This document shows, in pieces, positions 20,443 to 28,553 of a stretch of 54,267 bases of DNA (its first letter is position 1; every line of letters begins with the position of its first letter). The stretch comes from an uncultured Bacteroides sp. GTDB lineage: Bacteria; Bacteroidota; Bacteroidia; Bacteroidales; Bacteroidaceae. The position numbers were made by a program, and so were the translations under genes. The stretch covers positions 1 to 54,267 of the forward strand of contig CALUOT010000011.1 of NCBI GenBank assembly GCA_944322355.1. The letters run 5' to 3'. Below the pieces are notes generated by a model. It ran no database searches. It was not told where the DNA came from and saw only the letters and a program-made list of their open reading frames with translations.

Positions 20443-20489
20443 GCAAGCTCGATAGTATATAAGTACTGCAAGAGCGATAGATAAGTACT
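20443..20489 (+). repeat. Imperfect direct repeat pair
   Basis: GCAAGCTCGATAG..ATAAGTACT (20443-20467) is followed at once by GCAAGAGCGATAG-ATAAGTACT (20468-20489). The copies differ by a TAT insertion and two substitutions. Confidence 0.75.
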
Positions 20490-20524
20490 ACGGTCTGCCC
20501 TGCTTTGTATCACCTTCATATTCG

Positions 20525-20612
20525 CTCTAAGGCTTAGAGACATTCACTCCAAGGCTTAGAGACATTCACTCTAAGGCTTAGAGACATCCACTCTAAGGCT
20601 TAGAGACAATTC
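20525..20612 (+). repeat. Four tandem 22-bp repeats, each with a 15-bp palindrome
   Basis: Units start at 20525, 20547, 20569 and 20591. Each contains CTCTAAG-G-CTTAGAG (unit 2 has CTCCAAG), a 7-bp inverted repeat around one base, then ACATTCA or a close variant. The array ends about 80 bases before the map -7 box. Confidence 0.92.
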
Positions 20613-20690
20613 CATGGTAGTGCAGAGGAAGGGCCAAGGCAGAATGTAACTTTTCCCTATAAAGTATGTACGTCCAATGCATATTTTACG

Positions 20691-20698
20691 TACTTTTG
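20691..20698 (+). promoter_or_regulatory. -7 box for the map-rmuC-xpt-permease unit
   Basis: TACTTTTG, a full TAnnTTTG match, 33 bases before the map ATG. Confidence 0.65.
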
Positions 20699-20731
20699 CA
20701 CATCCTAACATCCTAATCAAACAGAATCGGT

Positions 20732-21586
20732 ATGAAAAAATTAATAAAGGGAGCACGTTTCACTCCCAAGAACTACTCGGACGAAGTAGAAGCCAAAGTA
20801 CAACACTATAAAAAAGAAGGTTATCGCCTGCCCCAACGCCATTTGCTCCGCACACCGGAACAGTTGGAAGGTATCCGTGAAAGTGCTCAAATTAATACAG
20901 CCCTGCTGAACTATATTGCAGAGAACATCCGCGAGGGCATGTCAACAGCCGAAATAGATCATATGGTGTACTGTTTCACCACTGACCACGATGCCATTCC
21001 AGCACCTTTCCTTTACGACGGATTCCCCAAAAGCGTATGTACCAGCATCAATGACGTGGTATGTCACGGCATACCCAGCACCCGAGAAATCTTGCGAAGC
21101 GGGGACATCATTAATGTCGATGTTTCTACCATTTATAAAGGATACTTTTCCGACGCTTCGCGCATGTTCCTGATAGGCGAAGTCAACCCGGAAATGAAAC
21201 GACTGGTGGAAGTAGCCCGCGAATGCCGTGACATAGGCGTCCGGATGGCTCAACCTTGGGTACGCTTAGGCGATGTGGGAGCTGCCATCCAAGAGCATGC
21301 CGAAAAGAATGGCTATAGTGTCGTACGCGACCTGTGCGGACACGGATGCGGCGTCAAGTTCCACGAAGAGCCGGACGTAGAGCATTTCGGTCGACGGGGC
21401 ACAGGCATGCTCATCGTTCCGGGCATGACGTTTACCATTGAGCCTATGATCAACATGGGAACCTACGAAGTCTTTATTGACGAAGCCGACGGCTGGACGG
21501 TATGCACCGAAGACGGATTGCCTTCCGCCCAATGGGAAAGTCATATCCTGATTACCGAAAATGGCAACGAAGTGTTAACCGAATAA
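20732..21586 (+). CDS. map: Type I methionine aminopeptidase
   Basis: 284 residues, about 30 more than the minimal enzyme because of a basic N-terminal extension ([20 protein letters not shown]). The pita-bread fold carries all metal ligands: Asp in IINVDVS, Asp in GYFSDAS, His in LCGHGCG, Glu in FTIEPM and Glu in AQWESH. It removes the initiator Met from nascent proteins in the cytosol. It is probably a housekeeping copy or second copy; ribosomal-protein neighbours, which often flank map, are absent, so it may be an accessory paralogue. The next gene starts 17 bases downstream. Confidence 0.94.
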   Translation: MKKLIKGARFTPKNYSDEVEAKVQHYKKEGYRLPQRHLLRTPEQLEGIRESAQINTALLNYIAENIREGMSTAEIDHMVYCFTTDHDAIPAPFLYDGFPKSVCTSINDVVCHGIPSTREILRSGDIINVDVSTIYKGYFSDASRMFLIGEVNPEMKRLVEVARECRDIGVRMAQPWVRLGDVGAAIQEHAEKNGYSVVRDLCGHGCGVKFHEEPDVEHFGRRGTGMLIVPGMTFTIEPMINMGTYEVFIDEADGWTVCTEDGLPSAQWESHILITENGNEVLTE

Positions 21587-21603
21587 GTTCCAACCTGCCA
21601 TTT

Positions 21604-23004
21604 ATGGAAATCATACTACTCCTTACCGGGCTGTGCATAGGCACAGCCATCGGTTTCCTGATTTCTGCCCGGAAAGCCGCTGTGCTGAATACACGGCTGG
21701 CTGCGGCCGATGAACGGGAATCCTTGCTCAATCGTACCCTTGCCGAACGCGTGGCCCAAGAACGGGAAACGGCCGATGAACGGTTAAAGGCGCAGGAACG
21801 ACATTATGTAGACCGGTTGGCCGAACAAGGGCGACTGTTCAATGCCCAAATGGAACAACGGGAAAAAGACTTTACCCAGCGCCTGACCGAACAGCGGGAA
21901 CAGTTGGAAAAACGGCTGGCTGAACAACGCGAAGAAGCCGAAGCCTTGCACCGCCGCATGAATGCCGAATTTGAAGCCTTGTCCAATCGTATATTCCAGA
22001 ACAAGACGGAAGATTTCAAACGGCTGAATGCCGAACATATCGGCAACCTGCTCCGTCCGTTAGGCGAGAACCTGAAAGACTTCCGCGAGAAAGTGGAACA
22101 GGTGTATAGCACCGAAGCCAAGGAACGTTTCTCGCTGAGTGAACGCATCAAGGACCTGGTAGAACTGAACAATCGTTTGAGCGAAGAAGCCAACAACCTG
22201 ACCCGTGCCCTGAAAGGCAACACCAAGATGCAAGGAAACTGGGGAGAAGTGATACTGGAACGGCTTTTGGAGGCGTCCGGACTCATTGAAGGTGAGCATT
22301 ACTTCCGGCAAGAATTCCTGAAAGACGAACGCGGCGAAGCACTGGTCAACGAAGAAAGCGGCCAACGCATGCAGCCCGATATCATCGTGCGCTATCCCGA
22401 CAATCGCGAGATGATTATCGACTCCAAAGTTTCCCTGTCAGCCTATGCCGCCTATACGGCTGCCGAAGATAAAGACGAACAGGCCCGTTACCTGAAAGCT
22501 CACTTGCAATCGGTCCGTGCCCACATTGACGAACTGAGCCGGAAGGACTACTCACACTATGATGTAAAAGCACCGGATTTCGTCATGATGTTCATCCCCA
22601 TGGAAGGAGCCTACCTGCTGGCCGTACAGAGCGACGCCAACCTGTGGGAATATGCGTACCAACGGAAAGTGGTATTAATGAGCCCTACCAATCTCATCAG
22701 TGCCCTGCGCCTGTCACTCGACCTGTGGAAACGCGAGAACCAGGTGAAAAACGTGCAAGCCATCATCAAGCGGGGCACTTCGCTTTACGAGAAGATAGCC
22801 GGATTCACCGATACGTTCCTGGCGTTGGGCGACCGGCTGTCCGCGATGCAGAAAGATTACAGCAAGGCACTCAACCAACTGTCCGAAGGCTCGGGCAACA
22901 TCGTCCGCCAGGCCGAACAACTGCGCGACATGAGCCTGACGCCCAAGAAACGCATTTCGGCCCGCCTGCTATCCACGAAAGACAACGAAGAAGACGAAGA
23001 ATAA
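21604..23004 (+). CDS. rmuC: RmuC-family DNA recombination protein
   Basis: 466 residues from the ATG at 21604, chosen because an upstream in-frame start at 21502 lies inside map and lacks the N-terminal membrane anchor seen here ([20 protein letters not shown]). A long coiled coil (about 35-200, rich in E, R, Q) precedes the RmuC domain, with [32 protein letters not shown] and [13 protein letters not shown]. The fold is related to restriction-type nucleases; the family limits inversions at short repeats. It lies in the map-xpt transcription unit. Confidence 0.94.
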   Translation: MEIILLLTGLCIGTAIGFLISARKAAVLNTRLAAADERESLLNRTLAERVAQERETADERLKAQERHYVDRLAEQGRLFNAQMEQREKDFTQRLTEQREQLEKRLAEQREEAEALHRRMNAEFEALSNRIFQNKTEDFKRLNAEHIGNLLRPLGENLKDFREKVEQVYSTEAKERFSLSERIKDLVELNNRLSEEANNLTRALKGNTKMQGNWGEVILERLLEASGLIEGEHYFRQEFLKDERGEALVNEESGQRMQPDIIVRYPDNREMIIDSKVSLSAYAAYTAAEDKDEQARYLKAHLQSVRAHIDELSRKDYSHYDVKAPDFVMMFIPMEGAYLLAVQSDANLWEYAYQRKVVLMSPTNLISALRLSLDLWKRENQVKNVQAIIKRGTSLYEKIAGFTDTFLALGDRLSAMQKDYSKALNQLSEGSGNIVRQAEQLRDMSLTPKKRISARLLSTKDNEEDEE

Positions 23005-23022
23005 AACTTATAACAAACAATA

Positions 23023-23589
23023 ATGAAAGCATTGAAAGACCGCATCCTCCGCGACGGACGTTGTTTCCCCGGAGGTATCCTGAAAGTAGACAATTTCATC
23101 AACCACCAGATGGATCCCATCCTGATGAAAAGCATCGGTGTGGAATTTGTGCGTCGTTTCGCCTCCACTCCCATCAACAAAATCATTACCGTCGAAGCCA
23201 GTGGCATTGCTCCTGCCATCATGGTGGGGTACTTGCTCGAGCTACCCGTAGTCTTCGCCAAGAAAAAGAAGCCCAGCACCATGGAGAACATGCTTGTCAC
23301 CTCGGTTTACTCATTCACCAAGCAACGCAGCTACGAAGTTTGTGTCAGCCGTGATTTCCTTTGTCCGGGCGACAAGGTGCTGTTCATCGATGACTTTCTG
23401 GCCAATGGCAATGCAGCCAAGGGTATCATCGACCTCGTCCGGCAAGCGGGTGTCGAACTGATGGGCATGGGCTTCATCATCGAGAAGGCTTTTCAGCACG
23501 GAGGTGACGAATTGCGGGCCGAAGGCATCCATGTGGAAAGCCTAGCCATCATCGAGAGTCTGGATAACTGCGAAATAAAAATCAGATAA
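23023..23589 (+). CDS. xpt: Xanthine phosphoribosyltransferase
   Basis: 188 residues, the family length. Type I PRTase features: the PRPP loop [14 protein letters not shown] (near 121-135), the pyrophosphate-binding ASGIAPA, and the hood [23 protein letters not shown]-type N-terminus (positions 23023-23090). It converts xanthine and PRPP to XMP for purine salvage in the cytosol. It is followed after 8 bases by a xanthine/uracil-type permease, so uptake and salvage are coupled. No purine riboswitch was seen in the 18-base gap before it. Confidence 0.95.
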   Translation: MKALKDRILRDGRCFPGGILKVDNFINHQMDPILMKSIGVEFVRRFASTPINKIITVEASGIAPAIMVGYLLELPVVFAKKKKPSTMENMLVTSVYSFTKQRSYEVCVSRDFLCPGDKVLFIDDFLANGNAAKGIIDLVRQAGVELMGMGFIIEKAFQHGGDELRAEGIHVESLAIIESLDNCEIKIR

Positions 23590-23597
23590 GACAGGGC

Positions 23598-24929
23598 ATG
23601 GAAGAGACTCAAAAAGAACCGTTGAAAAACGGACTGATTTACGGATTGAACGACCGTCCCCCTTTCCGGGAGGCTTTCTTTGCTGCCTTGCAACACCTGT
23701 TGGCCATCTTCGTTGCCATCATCACGCCACCGCTCATCATTGCCGGAGCACTGAAGTTGGATACGGAGACCACGGGCTATCTGGTATCAATGGCACTCAT
23801 CGCATCCGGCATTGCCACCTTTATCCAGTGCCGCCGCTTCGGCTTCATCGGCACGGGGCTACTGTGCATACAAGGTACCAGCTTCTCGTTCATCGGTCCC
23901 ATCATCGCAGCCGGTCTGACGGGTGGACTTCCCCTCATATTCGGCTCGTGCATGGCAGCCGCTTCGGTAGAAATGCTCATCAGTCGCCTGCTGAAGTACA
24001 CACGCCGCATCATTACACCACTTGTGTCAGGCATCGTGGTGACACTCATCGGCATGAGCCTCATTAAAGTCGGCATTACGGCCTGCGGCGGTGGAGCAGC
24101 CGCTCAAGCCGATGGCACTTTCGGTAGCCTGCGCTACGTAGGGCTATCGGCTTTGGTACTGGTGCTCATCATTATCTTCAACCGTAGCAATAACCGCTAC
24201 CTGCGCATGAGTTCCATTGTCATCGGACTGGCCACGGGGTACGTAGTGGCATGGGCTTTGGGCATGATAGACTTCGGTTCCGTGCAGAGTTTCGGAGGAA
24301 TCACCGTCCCCCACCCTTTCCGCTTTGGGTTGGACATCAGCTTGTCTGCCGTGTTGGCATTAGCTCTTATCTTCATCATCACGGCCATTGAAGCTTATGG
24401 CGACATTACCGCCAACTCGTTGATTTCAGGCGAACCGGTAGAAGGAGAGGTCTTCATCCGACGGGCATCGGGCGGCATCTTTGCCGACGGATTCAACTCC
24501 ATGCTTTCGGGCATGCTCTGTGCCTTCCCCAACTCGGTGTTCGCCCAAAACAACGGCATGATACAACTGACCGGTGTGGCCAGCCGTTACGTAGGTTACT
24601 ACATTGCCGCATTGCTGGTGTTGTTAGGTCTGTTTCCTGCCGTAGGCTTGGTTTTCTCCCTGATGCCCGAACCGGTGTTAGGCGGAGCCACGCTACTGAT
24701 GTTCGGCACCGTGGCTGCCGCCGGCATTCGTATCATCGCATCGCAGGAGATTAACCGCAAGGCCACGCTGGTCATAGCCCTCAGCTTTGCATTGGGACTG
24801 AGCGTCGAGCTGGTGCCGGAGATTCTGACTCAGTTACCCGACACCTGGCGTAACATCTTTGCATCGGGCATCACCACCGGTGGACTGACGGCTATCATCG
24901 CCAATGCCGTGATACGCATCAAAGAGTAG
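23598..24929 (+). CDS. NCS2-family xanthine permease
   Basis: 443 residues with about 14 hydrophobic segments and the NCS2 layout: an N-terminal LQHLLAIFVAIITPPLII and the second motif ITAIEAYGDITANSLISGEP around residues 262-285. The adjacent xpt favours xanthine as the substrate, although NCS2 members also carry uracil or urate. It is an inner-membrane proton symporter. It is the last gene of the map-rmuC-xpt unit and overlaps by 11 bases the end of the convergent M56 peptidase gene. Confidence 0.92.
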   Translation: MEETQKEPLKNGLIYGLNDRPPFREAFFAALQHLLAIFVAIITPPLIIAGALKLDTETTGYLVSMALIASGIATFIQCRRFGFIGTGLLCIQGTSFSFIGPIIAAGLTGGLPLIFGSCMAAASVEMLISRLLKYTRRIITPLVSGIVVTLIGMSLIKVGITACGGGAAAQADGTFGSLRYVGLSALVLVLIIIFNRSNNRYLRMSSIVIGLATGYVVAWALGMIDFGSVQSFGGITVPHPFRFGLDISLSAVLALALIFIITAIEAYGDITANSLISGEPVEGEVFIRRASGGIFADGFNSMLSGMLCAFPNSVFAQNNGMIQLTGVASRYVGYYIAALLVLLGLFPAVGLVFSLMPEPVLGGATLLMFGTVAAAGIRIIASQEINRKATLVIALSFALGLSVELVPEILTQLPDTWRNIFASGITTGGLTAIIANAVIRIKE

Positions 24930-26583
24930 ATCGAAGGGCATACACCTCTCGAAGTACAGCCTTGACATCAATCACCGCTCCCATGGGTGTTTCCCTATCC
25001 ACCCGCAGGGAAACGGTGACTTCTTGTTTTCCTTCCATAAAAGTCTCGGCTTCTTTCCGCAATTCCCTTAAAGAGATGTCTTTCAGTACTTTCTTCTGAC
25101 CGGAAGAAGTCAAAAAGGTAACCTCTACCGACATGGGAGCCAACGAATCGGTCTTTGCCTTGTAGAACTTCTGCGGCACGATGCAATTCACCAAGATAGG
25201 AAACTCCTTGTCCAGTGTGGCTTCATCGGTCGTGCCCAGTTCTGTGCCTACTTCACGGCGTAACTCCGCATAAACTTCTTTTACAGTCTGTAAATACAGG
25301 TGCATGGCTTCGGTCGTACTGCCCCGGTCGTAGCGCAGTTGCAGACGTTTCCGGAAGGGTTCACCCGCTTGCTGTGCTTTTTGGTAGTCCTGACGCAGGC
25401 GGTCACTCAACGCGTGTTTCACAAAATCCGCCCGCAGGGACAAGTCATCCGCCTTAGGCCCCATCTCCTCGTCCAGCATCACTTGATTCTGGTAGTTGAC
25501 GAACAGCTCATAAGTCGTCCGGTCATTGTAAGGCAGGGCGTCACCCCCACCCTCCTGATATTTCCGGGCGAAATACTGCTCCAGCAACTCCCGCTCGTCC
25601 GGAGACGTTGCGGCTTTTGCCGGTTCACTGACTTGCGGCTTCATCAGACTATCCGCTGTCCTTTTCACTTCAGGGCGAGCAAACGCATAAAGCGTCCCTG
25701 CTGCCACCGGCACGAAGAGCAATAGCTTCAGTCGTGCCCACTTGCTTGTTCTTTTCTTTAACATCATGTTGATACGTTTTTTAAGCTTGCTGTGACCGAA
25801 GCCGCTGGCCATAGAGTAAAGCCTTGTGCCAACGGATTTCTTCACGAGCAAAAGTTGATATTGAGTAGCATCGATGCCATGTAAAAGTACGCCGCGGTCT
25901 GCTTCGAACTCATGAATCTCACGCAAATCACGCATCAGTAACCAAACAGTGGGATTAAACCAATGGAGCACGCCCAAGGTCTCCATCCAAACCAGATCCC
26001 ATGTATGAAGATAGCGCAGGTGCATCCGTTCGTGCAGCAACACCGCTTCCCGATGGTGGGCATAGTCGTCTTGCGACAGAACTATGGTACGTCCCCAGCT
26101 GAACGAAACCTCTTTCTGCCATCCGATGACCAGACGATAACAGCCGTACTCCCTCACCGGGCAATGACGTAACAAACTCCGCATACGCCACAGGGAAAGC
26201 AGAAAGGACAGCAATGTAATCCCTGCCCCGATACCATAGAGCGTAAACACCCATCGGATGGGGTTGGCAGGACTATCTTTCCGCACAGATGGAAGCACTT
26301 GTACGGAAGCAGACGGGTCTGGCCGGCTTTCTGTCTGTAACGTTTCCGCCTGCCTTTCCTCCGTCAACCAGGTTTCAACCCAAACCATCGGACGTTGCCA
26401 AGGCGTATCTTGAGAGATGGTTCCTTGCACACCGGGCAACACCATGCAGACCCATGTCCCACCCAACAGCAACAATCGGTTGGTGCGAAACAAAGTGTCG
26501 CTCCGGAAGCAAAGCCTGAACAGCAGGTAAAACACTGTCAGGCAAAGCGTGGCTTTAAATAGGTAAAACAGGAAAGCACCCAT
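24919..26583 (-). CDS. BlaR1-like M56-family membrane metallopeptidase
   Basis: 554 residues from the ATG at 26583 (a GTG lies just before it). N-terminal membrane helices (LFYLFKATLCLTVFYLLFRL and others up to about 125) flank a cytosol-facing zinc protease with HERMH near 188-192 and a downstream Glu in EIHEFEADRGVL. A further helix near 290 (LLLFVPVAAGTLYAFA) leads into an exported C-terminal region of about 245 residues with no penicillin-binding motif recognised, so the signal is unlikely to be a beta-lactam. It follows the BlaI-type repressor by 7 bases. In such pairs the sensor peptidase inactivates the repressor. Confidence 0.88.
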   Translation of the reverse strand: MGAFLFYLFKATLCLTVFYLLFRLCFRSDTLFRTNRLLLLGGTWVCMVLPGVQGTISQDTPWQRPMVWVETWLTEERQAETLQTESRPDPSASVQVLPSVRKDSPANPIRWVFTLYGIGAGITLLSFLLSLWRMRSLLRHCPVREYGCYRLVIGWQKEVSFSWGRTIVLSQDDYAHHREAVLLHERMHLRYLHTWDLVWMETLGVLHWFNPTVWLLMRDLREIHEFEADRGVLLHGIDATQYQLLLVKKSVGTRLYSMASGFGHSKLKKRINMMLKKRTSKWARLKLLLFVPVAAGTLYAFARPEVKRTADSLMKPQVSEPAKAATSPDERELLEQYFARKYQEGGGDALPYNDRTTYELFVNYQNQVMLDEEMGPKADDLSLRADFVKHALSDRLRQDYQKAQQAGEPFRKRLQLRYDRGSTTEAMHLYLQTVKEVYAELRREVGTELGTTDEATLDKEFPILVNCIVPQKFYKAKTDSLAPMSVEVTFLTSSGQKKVLKDISLRELRKEAETFMEGKQEVTVSLRVDRETPMGAVIDVKAVLREVYALRSTL

Positions 26584-26590
26584 CACCGTT

Positions 26591-26956
26591 TTATTTGGAG
26601 CGTTTGCTTTCGATGCGGGCGATCAGGGTCTTTAGCTCGTCGAGCGGCATCCCTTCTTCTTCCACAAATGCTGACACAACATTCAGGAACGAATTATCGT
26701 AATACTGGGCAACGACCTCGTTCAGTGCCGAGCGTTTATATTCACCGGCCGACACAAGGGGATAATACTGATACGTGTTTCCATACGCCCGGTATCCCAC
26801 AAAGCCTTTCTCTTCCAAGCCGCGTACCAAGGTCGAAACGGTATTGTAGTGAGGTTTTGGCTCCACATAGAAAGCCAGCAACTCGCGGACAAACATCGGG
26901 CCATGTTCCCAAAACATCCGCATGATTTCTTCTTCTTTAGCAGTCAGTCGTTTCAT
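26591..26956 (-). CDS. BlaI/MecI/CopY-family repressor
   Basis: 121 residues, the family length. The winged helix occupies about 1-75 (LTAKEEEIMRMFWEHGPMFV, then HYNTVSTLVRGLEEKGFV as the recognition region and YQYYPLVS as the wing), followed by a dimerisation tail that includes SAFVEEEGMPLDELKTLI. It should repress its own operon with the M56 peptidase, using a palindrome-like site that overlaps the promoter at 26974-27002. Confidence 0.94.
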   Translation of the reverse strand: MKRLTAKEEEIMRMFWEHGPMFVRELLAFYVEPKPHYNTVSTLVRGLEEKGFVGYRAYGNTYQYYPLVSAGEYKRSALNEVVAQYYDNSFLNVVSAFVEEEGMPLDELKTLIARIESKRSK

Positions 26957-26973
26957 TGAATTCTATCTTTAGA

Positions 26974-27002
26974 TGTAGTCGATATAGAAGTTATACGACA
27001 CA
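26974..27002 (-). promoter_or_regulatory. Candidate BlaI-type operator
   Basis: TGTAGTCG (26974-26981) and CGACACA (26996-27002) form an inverted repeat with one bulged base, separated by 14 bases. The right arm reaches into the -7 box, a good place for autorepression. Confidence 0.45.
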
Positions 27003-27008
27003 AAGATA
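27001..27008 (-). promoter_or_regulatory. -7 box for the BlaI/M56 pair
   Basis: TATCTTTG on the minus strand, a full TAnnTTTG match 44 bases upstream of the repressor ATG. Confidence 0.65.
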
Positions 27009-27103
27009 TAGATTATTTTCAAACAAACAACTACTGCTATTAGTTATTTAACTAAATTAAGCAGGAGAAGAAAGAATTCAATGGAGCATAAGGTTCGGTC
27101 GGA

Positions 27104-28396
27104 CTAAAAATACTTCTCCCATAAATAGTGGAGCGGACTGAGCAGGCGGGCGGTCAGGCTGCGTTCATCCGTCAGCACTTGGGCGGTGCCGGTCAGTTCG
27201 CCCCCGAAGTCCAGCTTCTTGCCGTAGGAAGTGTGCAAGTCCTGCGGCAGCGATACAGTGACAGTGTACAGTTCCTCCTCATCGGCCAGCAACGACACCG
27301 ACTGCACCGTCCCCGTCAGGTAGCCGAACTCCATGTACGGATAGCCCGTCACGCTGATGTTCACCCGCTGCCCCGCTTTCACCTTCCCTGAACCCTCGGA
27401 CGGGAGTTGGATTTTGCCGATAATCTGCCCCATGTCCTTTGCCACGATGGAGAACACCTTGTCACCCCCGGTCACGTTCTGGTTCTTCTGCCACACGTTG
27501 TTGTACGACAGGATACCATCTGCCGGCCCCACAAACAGGTAAGCCAGTTCCCAGTCGCTGATGCCCGTCTTCAGTTCGTCGCAAGCCGTTTGCAGGGCAG
27601 TCAGCAGCGTGTTTGCCTCGCGCTCCTGCTCCATGCGGGTCTCTATCAGGTTCTGTTTCAATTGGGCTTCCTGGATGCGGGCGTTCGACAGCGTGGTCAT
27701 CAGCTGTTCCGTACTCTGGTGCTTGCTCAGCAAGGCTTGTTGGGCTTCCTCATACTCCGCTTTGGCGGTCAGCCCCTCTTCATACAGTCCTTTCTCCCGC
27801 TCATGCACCGTTGCCGCTATTTGTGTCTGCTCCCGGTCCAAGGCAATCTGCCGGTTCAAGTGGCCGATGTAGCGGCGATACTCCTGCAATTCCTCTTCCG
27901 TAGCTGCCAGTTGGCGGGCATACAGATTCAGTTCCAGAAAGTTCCGATAGTCTGTCAGGTTGCGGAGGAAGGAAGCGTAAGCCGTCTGAATACTTCCCAA
28001 AGCCAGTTTGTCGGGGAAAATAGCTGTCCGTACGCAACTGTCCGCCGTACTGAACCGCTCCAACCGTTCTTTCAGTTGCAGCACATCGGCCGTCCGGGCA
28101 GGATTCTCCAGCACGGCAATAAGGTCGCCCGCATGTACCGAGTCCCGGTCATGCCGATACACCTCTTTAATCTTCCCGCTACTCTTCGCCACCATCCACA
28201 CCGGCGGCCGTTCGGTGGTCACGGTCACCGTGGCATCCACCACATCGGGATATTGAAAGAAGAATCCGCCGACGAACACCACCGCCAATATACCGACGAA
28301 CACCGTCGTTCCCCAGCGTACCAACGCCCGTGGCGGTCGTGTCAAGATCTCCTGCACTTCCTCGCTGCGCAAATCAATGTCATTTTCCTGTTCCAT
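27104..28396 (-). CDS. HlyD-family membrane fusion protein of the peptide exporter
   Basis: 430 residues. A cytosolic N-terminus (with TRPPRALVRWGTTV) leads into one membrane helix near 30-50 (VFVGILAVVFVGGFFFQYPD), a lipoyl-like half (MVAKSSGKIKEVYRHDRDSV), a long alpha-helical hairpin (about 120-270, Q/E/L-rich) and the second lipoyl/barrel half with SGKVKAGQRVNISVTGYPY. It is the periplasmic adaptor linking an ABC exporter to an outer-membrane channel; no TolC-type gene is present in the window. It lies downstream of the C39-peptidase exporter and uses similar GC-rich codons. Confidence 0.92.
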   Translation of the reverse strand: MEQENDIDLRSEEVQEILTRPPRALVRWGTTVFVGILAVVFVGGFFFQYPDVVDATVTVTTERPPVWMVAKSSGKIKEVYRHDRDSVHAGDLIAVLENPARTADVLQLKERLERFSTADSCVRTAIFPDKLALGSIQTAYASFLRNLTDYRNFLELNLYARQLAATEEELQEYRRYIGHLNRQIALDREQTQIAATVHEREKGLYEEGLTAKAEYEEAQQALLSKHQSTEQLMTTLSNARIQEAQLKQNLIETRMEQEREANTLLTALQTACDELKTGISDWELAYLFVGPADGILSYNNVWQKNQNVTGGDKVFSIVAKDMGQIIGKIQLPSEGSGKVKAGQRVNISVTGYPYMEFGYLTGTVQSVSLLADEEELYTVTVSLPQDLHTSYGKKLDFGGELTGTAQVLTDERSLTARLLSPLHYLWEKYF

Positions 28397-28407
28397 AATA
28401 ATATTTT

Positions 28408-28551
28408 AATGAAGAACTAAAAATGAAAAATGAAGAATATACCATGCGGTATAATAATACACACGGACAGTGCAGCCCAATTCTTCATTCTTAATTCTTA
28501 ATTAAAAGCGCACTCCGTGCGCTAAATTCTTCGTTCTTCATTTTTCATTTA
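28408..28551. repeat. AT-rich repeat in inverted copies between exporter and adaptor genes
   Basis: 28408-28439 carries ATGAAGAAC-TAAAAATGAAA blocks, and 28479-28551 carries the complementary motif (ATTCTTCATTCTTAATT and TTCTTCATTTTTCATTT). Similar tracts recur at 34171-34205 and 37322-37362. Confidence 0.75.
28507..28523 (-). terminator. Hairpin between the exporter and HlyD genes
   Basis: AGCGCAC-GGA-GTGCGCT on the minus strand is a perfect 7-pair stem followed by TTTAATT. It may attenuate transcription between exporter and adaptor. Confidence 0.5.
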
Positions 28552-28553
28552 TT

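Larger units (their letters stand above)
20238..20731. other. Divergent moxR/map intergenic region, repeat-rich
   Basis: 494 bases with no gene. It contains a moxR -7 box, a small hairpin (GCCGTT-TGC-AACGGC near 20275), two imperfect direct repeats at 20443-20489, four 22-bp palindromic repeats at 20525-20612 and the map -7 box. Confidence 0.7.

Noticed and set aside
20525-20612. CRISPR-like array
   Set aside because: Four units of 22 bp without unique spacers and with no cas genes; it is a simple tandem repeat.
23005-23022. Purine riboswitch before xpt
   Set aside because: Only 18 bases separate rmuC and xpt, too short for the aptamer.
24919-26583. Beta-lactam resistance sensor BlaR1
   Set aside because: The peptidase half fits but the exported tail shows no SxxK/SxN/KTG set and no beta-lactamase gene is near.
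27407-28420. 337-codon plus-strand frame
   Set aside because: Antisense to the HlyD gene; composition is that of a shadow frame.
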